The notes under the pieces were generated by a model, which worked only from the letters and a program-made list of their open reading frames with translations, was not told the DNA's origin and searched no databases. This document shows, piece after piece, positions 1 through 9,104 of a stretch of 36,691 bases of DNA. How positions within the stretch are numbered: the stretch's first letter is position 1; each line of letters begins with the position of its first letter. This stretch comes from Komagataeibacter xylinus NBRC 15237. Its GTDB lineage: Bacteria; Pseudomonadota; Alphaproteobacteria; Acetobacterales; Acetobacteraceae. The stretch covers positions 1 to 36,691 of the forward strand of contig NZ_BCTP01000030.1 of NCBI RefSeq assembly GCF_001571345.1, in the 5' to 3' direction. The position numbers and the translations under genes are program-made.

Positions 1-11
1 CACGAAAAAAT

Positions 12-41
12 TTGGCATAGATTGTTCATACGGATTATAAA
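12..41 (+). promoter_or_regulatory. Candidate promoter of the acyltransferase gene
   Basis: TTGGCA at 12-17 and TATAAA at 36-41 are separated by 18 bases and resemble a sigma-70 promoter. Transcription would start at about base 48, almost on the ATG at 47, so the message could be nearly leaderless. No clear Shine-Dalgarno sequence is visible. The whole stretch is AT-rich, so chance matches are likely. Confidence 0.3.
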
Positions 42-46
42 TAAAT

Positions 47-2038
47 ATGGTATCGCGCGCAGGTAATTGTAATAAAAATTATCGAGCAGACATAGATGGC
101 CTTCGCGCTGTTTCCGTTCTATCGGTTATTATTTTTCATGCCTTTCCCAACCTGCTTCCCGGCGGGTTTATCGGCGTTGATATTTTTTTTGTTATTTCTG
201 GATACCTTATTACAAAAATAATAATAAATAACATTGAAAAAGATAATATAAAGATATTTGATTTTTACCGCCACCGCGTCAGAAGAATATTTCCTGCTCT
301 TATAACTATTTTATTATTCTGTATTTTTTCGGGATACTTTATTCTCATGCCGTCTGAATTCGGGCATTTTGGTAAAAATTTATTTTACAGTTCTGTATTT
401 TTAATTAATTTTTCTTTATGGAATGAAGTAGGATATTTTGATACTGCATCAGATTATAAGCCACTATTACATTTATGGTCACTGTCAATTGAAGAACAAT
501 TTTATTTAATATGGCCTTTTTTATTGTTTATTTCAAATAAAATAAAATTACCTACTATATTTGTTTCCATAATTTGTATCATTCCTTCTTTTATATTTTC
601 TTTATTAATTAGTTATTATAATCCAGTAGCTGATTTTTTCTCACCACTTACCAGGTTTTGGGAAATTCTGTTCGGAGCTACCCTTCTTTGCTTAGAACGT
701 AACGGATATATGCGGATATCCTCGACCACGCGCTCGTGCATATCCATTGCGGGTGGAGCACTTATTCTTATTGCTCTCGCTACATTCAATAATACCTCTC
801 CATATCCTGGATGGAGAGCGATGTTACCAGTTTTAGCTGGCACACTTCTCATCGCCAGTGGTTCCAATGCCTGCATTAACCGTTGGGTGCTGTCATTCAG
901 GCCACTCGTCTTGATCGGGGTTATCAGTTATCCTTTGTACCTCTGGCACTGGCCACTACTGTCCTATGCCAGAATTCTACTGGATGAACCCCCACCAGCC
1001 GCGATCCGCACAGGACTCCTGCTCGCCAGCATTGTCCTTGCTGTGGTGACCTATCTCCTGATCGAAAAACCCTTACGTTTTGGCAGGCATGCAACCGGCA
1101 AGATGATCGGCCTCTGTATCGGCATGGCCATAATGGGAATAGCCGGCAGATACATCCAGCATCATAATGGCCTCCCCACACGCTACGTGGCCACCCATGC
1201 ACTTCCGACCGACTGGGATGCTCTCTTGCGCATTGCACCCTCCGTTGAGAAATGTACCCAGTCGGCTGATATAGGAGCGGAGAACTGGTGTTATACAGAT
1301 AAACGGGAGATACCGCACGCTGTCCTGATAGGAGATAGCCATGCTGATGCCCTTTACTGGTCGCTGGCCAATCATTCCCGCCCCGGAGACCGCTGGATGC
1401 TGATGGGCAGACCTGCGTGCGCGCCCATGCTCGGGATGGAAAGAATTACAGCCATCAATGCACTTCAAAACAAAAGTGATCCACCCAAATGCGCACAGTT
1501 CAATCAAGCCAGATTACGTTACATTCTGCAGACCGAATCGATCCATCTTGTTCTGATTGCAACCGCCCAACGTGTTCTGGAACTGGATAGTTACGCGCCC
1601 CATGCCGGCGAAGCAGCCGTTGCTAATGGCGCATTTATTGGTCTTTCCAACCTGATAACCCGCTTGGAAGAGGCAGGGAAAACTGTCGTGTTCCTTGAAG
1701 ATAACCCAGATGGCTTCAGATCCAATAAATGTGCGCTTCTTCATAGTGGGATTAAATGGCTGGATCATATTGGCGAAAATACAATCAGGGAACGATGCGA
1801 GATTTCCTATTCAGATTATTTAAAAAAATCTAGTAATTACCATCATATTGTTGCAGAACTGCAAGCGGCTCACCCCAAGCTGATTGTCTATCACACAGCG
1901 CCCATACTCTGTGATATCCCTGCCAATAAATGCGAACGTCTACGGAACAGCGAACTGTTGTATAGTCATAGCGATCATCTCTCTACAACTGGCGCAGATT
2001 ATATTGCAGCGGATCTGATTAAATTATTAAATTACTGA
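47..2038 (+). CDS. OafA/YrhL-type membrane acyltransferase with SGNH domain
   Basis: Inner-membrane acyltransferase of the acyltransferase-3 family, predicted to transfer acetyl or similar groups to a cell-surface glycan. The N-terminal half is strongly hydrophobic with many membrane helices. It carries the family signature RADIDGLRAVSV (13-24) followed by the probable catalytic His31, and a second conserved segment LLHLWSLSIEEQFYL near 140-155. The C-terminal third is a periplasmic SGNH hydrolase-like domain with GDSH (429-432) and a DH pair at 643-644. The length, 663 aa, is normal for the two-domain form. The ATG at 47 is the only usable start. Base composition is mosaic: the first roughly 650 bases and the last roughly 270 bases are very AT-rich, while the middle is closer to the neighbours. 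This suggests acquisition of a surface-polysaccharide gene. The acceptor glycan is unknown. Confidence 0.88.
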   Translation: MVSRAGNCNKNYRADIDGLRAVSVLSVIIFHAFPNLLPGGFIGVDIFFVISGYLITKIIINNIEKDNIKIFDFYRHRVRRIFPALITILLFCIFSGYFILMPSEFGHFGKNLFYSSVFLINFSLWNEVGYFDTASDYKPLLHLWSLSIEEQFYLIWPFLLFISNKIKLPTIFVSIICIIPSFIFSLLISYYNPVADFFSPLTRFWEILFGATLLCLERNGYMRISSTTRSCISIAGGALILIALATFNNTSPYPGWRAMLPVLAGTLLIASGSNACINRWVLSFRPLVLIGVISYPLYLWHWPLLSYARILLDEPPPAAIRTGLLLASIVLAVVTYLLIEKPLRFGRHATGKMIGLCIGMAIMGIAGRYIQHHNGLPTRYVATHALPTDWDALLRIAPSVEKCTQSADIGAENWCYTDKREIPHAVLIGDSHADALYWSLANHSRPGDRWMLMGRPACAPMLGMERITAINALQNKSDPPKCAQFNQARLRYILQTESIHLVLIATAQRVLELDSYAPHAGEAAVANGAFIGLSNLITRLEEAGKTVVFLEDNPDGFRSNKCALLHSGIKWLDHIGENTIRERCEISYSDYLKKSSNYHHIVAELQAAHPKLIVYHTAPILCDIPANKCERLRNSELLYSHSDHLSTTGADYIAADLIKLLNY

Positions 2039-2058
2039 ATATAGATTTTTCGTTCCTG

Positions 2059-2091
2059 TTGGGGAGTATGAAAACAATTCATACTCCCCAA
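2059..2091. terminator. Perfect 14-bp dyad between convergent genes
   Basis: The arms 2059-2072 and 2078-2091 are fully complementary around a 5-base loop. The dyad sits between the converging acyltransferase and S9 peptidase genes, where a bidirectional terminator is expected. Neither side has a clear T-tract, so intrinsic termination is plausible but not textbook. Confidence 0.5.
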
Positions 2092-2120
2092 AACTGAAAA
2101 ATGACCGGTCCTCGCAACTA

Positions 2121-4106
2121 TTACTCATGTACGCCCAGGTCAACCGCAAGGGCAGGGGTCACGGGCAGGCGCAGCACCTGCTGGTAGAAGGCCAGTTCCA
2201 ACTCCCATGCCTGCCGTATGGTGGCCTCCTGCCGGAAGCCGTGGCCCTCGCCGGCAAATTCATACAAAGCGCAGGGCACGCCCTGCCCACGCAGCGCCGC
2301 AACCATGGAGCGGGCCTGCGAGGGCGGCACCACCTTGTCATCCAGCCCCTGCAGGAACAGCACCGGCGCCTTGATGTGCGCGACCTGCGTAATGGGGGAG
2401 CGGGCCAGATAGGTCGCTTCACCGGCAGGGTAGGGGCCAACCAGCGTATCAAGATAGCGTGACTCGAACTTGTGGGTATCGGTTGCCAGCGCGCGCAGGT
2501 CGGTCACGCCATACAGGCTGGTGCCCGCCGCAAACAGGTCCGAGCGCGCCAGCGCCAGCAGCACCGTCAGCCCCCCGGCACTGCTGCCGCGTATGACGAT
2601 GCGGGTGGGGTCCACCAGCTTTTGCTCCGCCAGATAATGGCAGGCGGCGATGCAGTCATCCACATCCACCACGCCCCACTGGCCCTCAAGCCGCTGGCGA
2701 TAGGCGCGGCCAAAGCCGGTCGAGCCGCCATAATTGACATCGACAACCGCAAAGCCACGACTGGTCCACCACTGCACCTTGAACGAGAAGGCGGCACTTG
2801 CCCGCCCGGTCGGGCCGCCATGCGCCACGACCACCAGTGGCGGCTTTTCACCCGCAGGCCCGCCGTAGCGGCTGCTCGCAGGCGCATAGAAAAAGGCCTG
2901 CCCCATGCCATCGCCCGTAGGCAGCGGAAAGGTGATGGCGCGCGGCAGGGCAATATCGGCAGGGCCAAGCGGCAGGTCGGTGGCGCGGCGCAGCGCATGG
3001 GGCGACTGGCCTGCGCCACCAGTCACCACCGCCGCCGCATTGTCGGGCGGCACGTCAAGCCACGCGAAGCCGCCACCTTCCACCGGCACGGGGCAGCCAG
3101 CGGGGTGACCGAGGGCCATGGGCGTTGCCACGCCATCACGCAGGCAGGCCATGCGGGCCTCGCCGCCGCTTATGATCATGGCCAGGATCGCGCCATCAGC
3201 CAGCAGCGCGTAGCTGCGCAGGCCAAAGATCCAGTATGGCTGGCCAATTTCAGCCTGCATGGGGGCCAGCGCCACCGGGGCTGAGGATGTGGTGTCGAAG
3301 CGGTAGAGGTTCCACCACCCACTGCGATCCGATAACGCCAGCAGGCGGCCCGCCGCATCCCAGCATGGCTCGATGATGGATTCCGCCTGCCCGTCCTCGC
3401 CTGCCAGCGTCCAGGGTGCGGCGAGGCGAGGGGGGTCACCGCCTTCCTGCAGCAGGGTCGCGACACGCAGGCGGGTGGCATCCCACGGCATGGCGGGATG
3501 GTCCCACTCGATCCACGCCAGGTACCGCCCATCGGGCGAGGGCCGGGGCGAGGACAGGAAATCCGGCCCCATCACCAGCGGCGTGCCGCCATTAAAGGCG
3601 GGGTCTTCCACCACTGCCATGCAGTCAAACACCACGATGGCGGCGGCGGGCTCACCCTCTTCCACGCCATGATCCTCACGCACGCAGAACAGGAAGCGGC
3701 CATCGGCGCTGAAGGTCAGGTCCGCAAAGCGCAGCCCGGCGCCTGCGGCAAGGCAGCGCGTCTGCCCGCCTTCCATCAGCCACACGCTGCCATCGCGCCG
3801 GTTGCTCAGTGCAATCCGGCCCTGACAGACCGCATAGGCCCCGCCGCCATATTCATGCACGCGGGTGCCGACATCAAACGGGGCAGGGGTCATGTCCGCT
3901 ACCACGCCCGCGCGGGCACGCACCAGCACCCGGCGGCCGCCTTCTGCCGGGCGGCCCTCGATCCAGTAAATATCCCGCCCATCGACCCGCACATCGGACA
4001 GCGACACCGTCTGCCCCGCCACCAGCGCCGCGCTGACGGGTGAGGGCCATGTGCCGTAAGGTCGTATATCGATGTCCGTCTTGCCGCTGGTGCCGGACTG
4101 GGTCAT
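2121..4106 (-). CDS. S9 family prolyl oligopeptidase-type serine peptidase
   Basis: Probable cytoplasmic oligopeptidase or acylaminoacyl-peptidase of clan SC, family S9 (S9C-like). It would cleave short peptides. Residues about 30-390 fit the N-terminal beta-propeller that filters substrates by size. Residues about 400-650 are the alpha/beta-hydrolase domain. The nucleophile motif is GSSAG with Ser509, the acid is one of Asp589/Asp590 in QGLDDKVVPP, and the base is His622 in EGHGF. The oxyanion-region segment AHGGPTG is at about 428-434. The length, 661 aa, is typical. There is no signal peptide. The gene is divergent from the dedA-like gene, with only 66 bases between the start codons, so their promoters must be compact or overlap. 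The exact substrate class cannot be told from sequence. Confidence 0.9.
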   Translation of the reverse strand: MTQSGTSGKTDIDIRPYGTWPSPVSAALVAGQTVSLSDVRVDGRDIYWIEGRPAEGGRRVLVRARAGVVADMTPAPFDVGTRVHEYGGGAYAVCQGRIALSNRRDGSVWLMEGGQTRCLAAGAGLRFADLTFSADGRFLFCVREDHGVEEGEPAAAIVVFDCMAVVEDPAFNGGTPLVMGPDFLSSPRPSPDGRYLAWIEWDHPAMPWDATRLRVATLLQEGGDPPRLAAPWTLAGEDGQAESIIEPCWDAAGRLLALSDRSGWWNLYRFDTTSSAPVALAPMQAEIGQPYWIFGLRSYALLADGAILAMIISGGEARMACLRDGVATPMALGHPAGCPVPVEGGGFAWLDVPPDNAAAVVTGGAGQSPHALRRATDLPLGPADIALPRAITFPLPTGDGMGQAFFYAPASSRYGGPAGEKPPLVVVAHGGPTGRASAAFSFKVQWWTSRGFAVVDVNYGGSTGFGRAYRQRLEGQWGVVDVDDCIAACHYLAEQKLVDPTRIVIRGSSAGGLTVLLALARSDLFAAGTSLYGVTDLRALATDTHKFESRYLDTLVGPYPAGEATYLARSPITQVAHIKAPVLFLQGLDDKVVPPSQARSMVAALRGQGVPCALYEFAGEGHGFRQEATIRQAWELELAFYQQVLRLPVTPALAVDLGVHE

Positions 4107-4172
4107 GCTTTAGCTCCTGCCATTTGTGCGTGACAATGGTATCGGGATTGCCCAAACCGTGTTTCACGGCCT

Positions 4173-4871
4173 GTGCCCGTACCCTACATAATCTTCTTAT
4201 CTGTGACAGGTAGTACGCTGCTTCACCATCTTGAATCCCTTTTCCAGCATTACGGCTATGGCGTGATCGGGATCATCGTCATGCTGGAAAGCATGGGCAT
4301 TCCGCTCCCGGCGGAAACACTGGTCATCTCCGCCGCCATCTACTGCGCCACCACCCACAGGCTGGACATCAGATGGGTGGCGACAGCCGCCATCGTGGGC
4401 GCAATCATGGGCGATAATTGCGGCTACCTGATTGGCAAATGGCTGGGCTACCCGCTGCTCGAGCGCCATGGCGCGCGGATCGGGCTAACAGCGCGGCGGC
4501 TGCAACTCGGGCGCTTCCTGTTCCGCAGGCGTGGGGGCATCATCGTATTACTGGGGCGCTTTATCGCCATCTTGCGGGTCTTTATTGCCCTGCTGGCAGG
4601 CGCCAATCATATGTCATGGCCCAAATTCCTCCTGTTCAACGCCATGGGGGGCATATTGTGGGCGGGGGGCTATGCCTACGCGGCCTATTACCTGGGCAAC
4701 AGGATCACGCGCCTGTCTGGCCCGGTGGGCATGACGGTCGCCATCTGTGGCGGGATCGTGCTGGTGTGTGTCATCATCTTCCTGCGCCGCAACGAGGCAC
4801 GGCTGGCAGCCGAGGCGGAAGCCGCCGCCGAAAAAGAAATGAACCAACCCGGAGAACAGGCTGAACCATGA
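4173..4871 (+). CDS. DedA/VTT family membrane protein
   Basis: Inner-membrane protein of the DedA (SNARE-associated/VTT) family. Members are linked to lipid carrier or phospholipid flipping and to envelope homeostasis. Visible features are the early IVMLESMGIPLPAETLV segment with its re-entrant-loop acidic residue, the central GRFIAILRVFIALLAGANHMSW segment with the conserved Gly-Arg and second Arg, and a final helix followed by an Ala/Glu-rich cytoplasmic tail. The length, 232 aa, is usual. The start is uncertain: 4173 is a GTG, another GTG lies at 4203, and no ATG precedes the conserved region. The stop overlaps the next gene's start by 4 bases (ATGA), so it is translationally coupled to the dehydrogenase. 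Confidence 0.87.
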   Translation: MPVPYIIFLSVTGSTLLHHLESLFQHYGYGVIGIIVMLESMGIPLPAETLVISAAIYCATTHRLDIRWVATAAIVGAIMGDNCGYLIGKWLGYPLLERHGARIGLTARRLQLGRFLFRRRGGIIVLLGRFIAILRVFIALLAGANHMSWPKFLLFNAMGGILWAGGYAYAAYYLGNRITRLSGPVGMTVAICGGIVLVCVIIFLRRNEARLAAEAEAAAEKEMNQPGEQAEP

Positions 4872-5809
4872 GCAGACACTGGACCGTAAAACAGGCCCCC
4901 CGCATGGACGGGCGCCTGGCCCTGGTCACGGGTGCGACCGGTGGCCTGGGCTACCAGACCGCCCTTGGCCTGGCACAGCGCGGCGCGCGGGTCATGCTGG
5001 CGGGCCGCAACCCCGACAAGGGGCTGGCGGCGCTGACGCGCCTGCAACAGGACGCGCCGGGGGCCAATGCCTCCTTCCGCCTGCTTGATGTCGCCTCCCT
5101 TGAATCAATCGCAACCTTCGCCCGCGACCTGGCGGACGAAACCGATACGCTCGATGTGCTGGTCAATAACGCAGGCGTCATGGGCACGCCCCACCGGCTG
5201 GAAACGCGCGACGGGTTCGAATTGCAGTTCGGCACCAATTTCCTTGGCCCCTTCGCGCTCACCGCGCGGCTGCGGCCGCTGCTGTGCGCGCCCCGGCATG
5301 GCGGGCGGGTGGTGACGGTGGCGAGCCTTGCGGCGCTGACCGGCCAGATCGTGTTTGATGACCTGCAGGGCCGCCGCCGCTACGCGCCGTTCCGCGCCTA
5401 CCGGCAGAGCAAGCTGGCCGACCTCATTCTGGCGCTGGAGCTTGACCGGCAGGCCCGCACGCATGGCTGGAACCTGCATTCCATCGCAGCCCATCCCGGC
5501 TGGTCCATGACCGATATCGCCACCAGCCGCCTCAATAACGACCAGGGCCTGCATGAGCGCATGACCCGCTTTGGCGCGGTATGGGCGTTCCGGCTCATGG
5601 GGCAGTCAGCCATCGATGGCGCACTGCCCATCGAATTCGCCGCCATGGCGCCCGAGGCGCGTGATGGCGGTTATTACGGCCCCGGTGGGTGGGGCGAGCG
5701 CCGGGGGCCGGTGACCGAGGCCTTCGTGCCGCCCGCCGCCCGCGACCTGACCATTGCCAGGCGACTGTGGCAGGCGGCCCAACGGCTAACCGGCACGTCG
5801 CTGTCGTGA
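4868..5809 (+). CDS. Short-chain dehydrogenase/reductase (SDR)
   Basis: NAD(P)-dependent oxidoreductase of the classical SDR fold, closest in look to the retinol-dehydrogenase/WWOX-like group. The dinucleotide-binding motif TGATGGLG is at 21-28 and the structural motif NNAG at 100-103. The catalytic residues are Ser153, Tyr178 and Lys182 (YRQSK). The length, 313 aa, includes a C-terminal extension typical of this subgroup. The start overlaps the dedA-like stop, so the two form an operon. The stop codon directly abuts the stop of convergent trmB. The substrate is unknown, and the dedA link gives only a weak hint of a lipid or membrane role. Confidence 0.88.
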   Translation: MSRHWTVKQAPRMDGRLALVTGATGGLGYQTALGLAQRGARVMLAGRNPDKGLAALTRLQQDAPGANASFRLLDVASLESIATFARDLADETDTLDVLVNNAGVMGTPHRLETRDGFELQFGTNFLGPFALTARLRPLLCAPRHGGRVVTVASLAALTGQIVFDDLQGRRRYAPFRAYRQSKLADLILALELDRQARTHGWNLHSIAAHPGWSMTDIATSRLNNDQGLHERMTRFGAVWAFRLMGQSAIDGALPIEFAAMAPEARDGGYYGPGGWGERRGPVTEAFVPPAARDLTIARRLWQAAQRLTGTSLS

Positions 5810-6517
5810 TCAGCGACGGGTGAAGGTCCAGTACATCGGCTGGCGGCCAGCCCTGATCGCCTTGGCCTCATAACGGGTGGGCGCCCAGCCTTCGGGCCGC
5901 ACGGTGGCGGGGGGTGCTGTATCGAACAGGTCCTGGGCCGCCATCACTTCCTCCACCCATGCCTGATAGGTCGGGTCATCGCTGGCCACGCGCCATATGG
6001 CGCCGGGCCGCAGCACGCGGGCGACCATCTTCACCATCTCGGGGTGGACAAAGCGGCGCTTGGCATGGCGTGACTTGGGCCACGGATCGGGGAACATGAG
6101 GAACAGGCGGTCGATTGACTGCGCGGGCAGGCCACGCAGCAGGATGCGCGCATCCTCATCCCACACCCGCAGCATGTCGGGCAGGGGGGCGGTATCTTCC
6201 GCGCCATCTTCAGGCACGAGGCGCGAGAGCAGCGAGCACAGGCCGTTCTCGAACACCTCGCAGGCAATATAGCCCACGTCGGGGTGGGCTGCGTGCTGGG
6301 CCAGCGAATGCTCGCCACCACCAAAGCCCACTTCCACCCAGATCTGCGCGGGCCTGTGGCCAAAACCGGTGGCCGGGTCGGCCATGGCAGCGGCGGGAAA
6401 GCGCAGCCGTGGCAGCGTCTGGTCCAGAAGGCGCTGCTGGCGGGGGCGCAGGGTATGGCCGCGCGGGCGCCCGTACAGTCGGTCTGGCGATGGCTTTACA
6501 TCCACGGAGGCCGTCAT
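5810..6517 (-). CDS. trmB: tRNA (guanine-N7-)-methyltransferase
   Basis: SAM-dependent enzyme that makes 7-methylguanosine at position 46 in the variable loop of many tRNAs. The family segments are present in order: the N-terminal LYGRPRGHTLRPRQQRLLDQ, the SAM-binding VEVGFGGGEHSLAQHA, then FENGLCSLLS, and the diagnostic LMFPDPWPKSRHAKRRF with its catalytic Asp in PDPWPK. The C-terminal part contains ATRYEAKAIRAGR-like family sequence (PTRYEAKAIRAGR). The length, 235 aa, is standard. The ATG at 6517 fits the family start. The gene is convergent with the SDR gene with no spacer between stops, and metK, the source of its methyl donor, lies just upstream on the same strand. Confidence 0.95.
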   Translation of the reverse strand: MTASVDVKPSPDRLYGRPRGHTLRPRQQRLLDQTLPRLRFPAAAMADPATGFGHRPAQIWVEVGFGGGEHSLAQHAAHPDVGYIACEVFENGLCSLLSRLVPEDGAEDTAPLPDMLRVWDEDARILLRGLPAQSIDRLFLMFPDPWPKSRHAKRRFVHPEMVKMVARVLRPGAIWRVASDDPTYQAWVEEVMAAQDLFDTAPPATVRPEGWAPTRYEAKAIRAGRQPMYWTFTRR

Positions 6518-6629
6518 CTATCCGAAAATCCTGCTCCTGCTGCCGTAGGATACGGCATGATTGAAAAACGCAGCGGGGGCCGCCACGACCCGCTTTTGCA
6601 AGCAGCCATGGCAAGCCCCCTCGATACAG

Positions 6630-6673
6630 AAGTTTCTGGTACAGCCTTAAGGCTGTACCAGAAGACTTTTATC
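6630..6673. repeat. Short one-hairpin member of the intergenic repeat family; likely metK terminator
   Basis: A perfect 13-bp stem (6634-6646 with 6651-6663, loop TTAA) lies 5 bases after the metK stop. Its ends match the about 80-bp repeat elements elsewhere in the window: read on the minus strand it starts GATAAAAGT and ends CCAGAAACTT. The interior differs and has one hairpin instead of two. It probably also terminates metK transcription, although the T-tract on the minus strand is weak. Confidence 0.6.
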
Positions 6674-6678
6674 GTCTT

Positions 6679-7866
6679 TTAGCGGTTGAACGCGCCACGC
6701 AGGGCACCGACCAGATCGGTCTGCTCCCAGGTGAAGTCGTCCTTCGCCGCATCCGGCGTGCGGCCGAAATGGCCGTAGGCGGAGGTCTGGGTGTAGATGG
6801 GGCGGTTGAGGCGCAGATGCTTGCGGATGCCGCGCGGGGTGAGGTCCATGACCTCGCGCAGGACGCGGCCAAGCTTCGCCTCATCAATGTCCTTGCCCGT
6901 GCCATCAAGGTCCACATAGACCGAAAGCGGATGCGACACGCCAATGGCGTAGGAGATCTGGAGCGTGCAGCGATCGGCAAGGCCGGCTGCCACGACGTTC
7001 TTGGCCAGGTAGCGGCAGGCATAGGCTGCCGAGCGGTCCACCTTCGTGGGGTCCTTGCCCGAGAACGCGCCGCCACCATGCGGGGCCGCACCACCATAGG
7101 TATCGACAATGATCTTGCGCCCGGTCAGGCCGCAATCGCCATCGGGGCCACCAATCACGAACACGCCGGTGGGGTTGACGTAGAATTCATCTTCGGGCGG
7201 CATCCAGCCCTCGGGCAGCACATCGCGCACGATGCTGCCGAGTTCCTCTCGGATGGTGGCCTGGCTGGCCCCTTCCACATGCTGGGTCGAGATCACGACC
7301 GAAGTGGCGCCCACGGGCTTGCCATCGACATAGCGCAGCGTGACCTGGCTCTTGGCATCGGGCTGCAGGGCCGCGGCACGCGGGTCGCCCGCCTTGCGCA
7401 GGTCGCGCACGCGGTGAAGGATGTCATGCGCGTAGAACAGCGGCGCGGGCATGAGGCTTTCGGTCTCGCGCGTGGCGAAGCCGAACATGATGCCCTGGTC
7501 GCCTGCGCCTTCGTCCTTCTCGCCCGCGCTGTCAACGCCCACGGCGATATCGGCGGACTGGGCGTGCAGGTAGTATTCCACCTCGGCATTGCGCCATGAG
7601 AAACCGGCCTGGTCGTAGCCGATGTCCTTCACCGCATCGCGCGCGCCCTGAATCAGCAGGTCAGGGGTTACGGAAGACGGACCACGCACTTCACCGGCAA
7701 GGATGATGCGGTTGGTGGTGACCATCGTTTCACACGCAACGCGGGATTCACCGTCTGCTGTCAGGAATGCATCGAGAACGGTATCACTGATCCGGTCAGC
7801 GACCTTGTCGGGATGCCCTTCGGATACTGATTCCGATGTAAACAGAAAATCGCCTTTATTGCGCAT
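6679..7866 (-). CDS. metK: S-adenosylmethionine synthase
   Basis: Makes S-adenosylmethionine from methionine and ATP in the cytosol. The N-terminal segment [22 protein letters not shown] carries the ATP-binding His and the metal-binding Asp. [12 protein letters not shown] and [19 protein letters not shown] are the two PROSITE-type signatures. The start is set at the ATG ending at 7866 ([13 protein letters not shown]), giving 395 aa. The open frame continues 41 codons upstream to 7989, but that extension lacks family similarity. No SAM-II or SAM/SAH riboswitch could be recognised in the leader. A short repeat-family hairpin follows the stop. Confidence 0.97.
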   Translation of the reverse strand: MRNKGDFLFTSESVSEGHPDKVADRISDTVLDAFLTADGESRVACETMVTTNRIILAGEVRGPSSVTPDLLIQGARDAVKDIGYDQAGFSWRNAEVEYYLHAQSADIAVGVDSAGEKDEGAGDQGIMFGFATRETESLMPAPLFYAHDILHRVRDLRKAGDPRAAALQPDAKSQVTLRYVDGKPVGATSVVISTQHVEGASQATIREELGSIVRDVLPEGWMPPEDEFYVNPTGVFVIGGPDGDCGLTGRKIIVDTYGGAAPHGGGAFSGKDPTKVDRSAAYACRYLAKNVVAAGLADRCTLQISYAIGVSHPLSVYVDLDGTGKDIDEAKLGRVLREVMDLTPRGIRKHLRLNRPIYTQTSAYGHFGRTPDAAKDDFTWEQTDLVGALRGAFNR

Positions 7867-8027
7867 GATGGTCCTGTCTGCCTCGTATGGAGTAGAATAA
7901 CGCCTGCGAAACCGGGCGTACGATCGCATGCGTTTGGCCGAAACCCGCCCAAGCGTCAAGCCATTTCCCTGAATAGCACCCTCCCGCACGGCCTGCGTTG
8001 GGGGAATGGCCGGAACACCACCATGAG

Positions 8028-8109
8028 AAAGTTTTTGGCGACGCTTTTGTCAAAAAGCCTCGAAAGATGCCGCCTTTTTGAAAACAGGCGGCATCCCAAA
8101 ACTTTTATC
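8028..8109 (-). repeat. Two-hairpin intergenic repeat, copy A
   Basis: Element of about 80 bp whose minus-strand reading aligns end to end with copies at 28962 and 32513. It runs from GATAAAAGTTT through a GCCGCC/GGCGGC hairpin and a second AT-rich hairpin to CCAAAAACTTT. Its boundaries form an imperfect terminal inverted repeat. It lies 22 bases after the dapB stop, so it may also end dapB transcription. It is non-coding. Confidence 0.8.
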
Positions 8110-8131
8110 TTTTATTATCAATAGTCTGGAA

Positions 8132-8920
8132 TCAATCGCGTGGCAGGCCCAGCACATCTTCCATATCATAAAGACCAGCCTCATGCCCGCGCAGCCAGTG
8201 CGCGGCCCGGACCGCGCCCGTGGCGTACACCCTGCGGTCAAACGAGCGATGGGTCAGGCTGATCTGTTCATGGCTGGAGGTGAAAATGACCGAATGCTCG
8301 CCCACGATCTGGCCGCCGCGCAGAGCCGCGAAGCCAATCGCGCCATCGGCACGCGGGCCGGTATGGCCATCGCGCCCGCTTTCAATATGGTCTTCCAGCC
8401 TTATGCCCCGCCCCTGCGCCACCGCGCGGCCCATGGCCAGCGCCGTGCCTGAAGGGGCATCCACTTTCTGGCGATGATGCATCTCCAGTATTTCGGCATC
8501 ATATTCGCTGCCGGGCAGCACGGCGCCCATCTGGCGCGCAATGCGGGTGACCAGCGTGACACCGGGCGAGAAATTGGCCGCCTGCACCACGGCAATGCGG
8601 GTCGCGGCCTGATCGACCGCCTGCTGGTCCGCCCCTGACAGGCCGGTCGTGCCCAGCACCCAGCCCGTGCCTGTTTTTGCCAGGGCATGGGCATGGCCCA
8701 CCACCGTGCTGGCATGGGTGAAGTCGATCACCACATCACATTGCCGCGCCAGATCAGCAATATCGGCATGAACCGGGCAGTCGATCCCCTCAACAGGGCG
8801 GCCATCGCGCGTCGTGCCACCGGCCAGCACGGCCCCTGCCGCTGGCACTTCGTGCGCCAGAAGGCGACCGACACGGCCATTAAGGCCCGTAATCCCGATC
8901 CGCAGGGGCTGCGCGTTCAT
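8132..8920 (-). CDS. dapB: 4-hydroxy-tetrahydrodipicolinate reductase
   Basis: Reduces the cyclic product of DapA in the diaminopimelate/lysine pathway using NAD(P)H, supplying meso-DAP for peptidoglycan. The Rossmann motif GITGLNGRVG is at 9-18. The diagnostic segment MHHRQKVDAPSGTALAMG contains the His pair and the Lys used in catalysis. The N-terminal FTHASTVVGHA segment and the central GTTGLSG are also family-typical. The length, 262 aa, is normal. It lies downstream of dnaJ on the same strand after a 184-base gap with two hairpins, so it may have its own promoter. A repeat element follows the stop. Confidence 0.96.
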   Translation of the reverse strand: MNAQPLRIGITGLNGRVGRLLAHEVPAAGAVLAGGTTRDGRPVEGIDCPVHADIADLARQCDVVIDFTHASTVVGHAHALAKTGTGWVLGTTGLSGADQQAVDQAATRIAVVQAANFSPGVTLVTRIARQMGAVLPGSEYDAEILEMHHRQKVDAPSGTALAMGRAVAQGRGIRLEDHIESGRDGHTGPRADGAIGFAALRGGQIVGEHSVIFTSSHEQISLTHRSFDRRVYATGAVRAAHWLRGHEAGLYDMEDVLGLPRD

Positions 8921-8954
8921 GCTGTTTTCTCCACCAGTGCCCAGATATGCAAAT

Positions 8955-9026
8955 GGCGGCGCGACCGGGGGATCGCGCCGCCTGAACTCTATTCATGGTG
9001 CAGGTTGGGGGGGATTCACCATGAAT
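8955..9026 (-). terminator. Two tandem hairpins between dnaJ and dapB
   Basis: The first dyad has perfect 10-bp arms 8955-8964 and 8973-8982 (GC-rich). The second has perfect 10-bp arms 8991-9000 and 9017-9026 (ATTCATGGTG and its complement). Read on the minus strand they follow dnaJ and precede dapB. T-tracts are poor, so partial termination, mRNA stabilisation or leader structure are all possible. Confidence 0.45.
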
Positions 9027-9104
9027 AGTGGATCGACCCTACACCTGACCCATCAGCAATTTCAACCACCTGCACGCCATGGTCTCCATGCCGTGAGAGC
9101 GGGC

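Noticed and set aside
7867-7989. N-terminal extension of metK and possible SAM riboswitch upstream
   Set aside because: The 41 extra codons lack family similarity, and I could not match the leader to SAM-II or SAM/SAH motifs. It is most likely promoter and leader.
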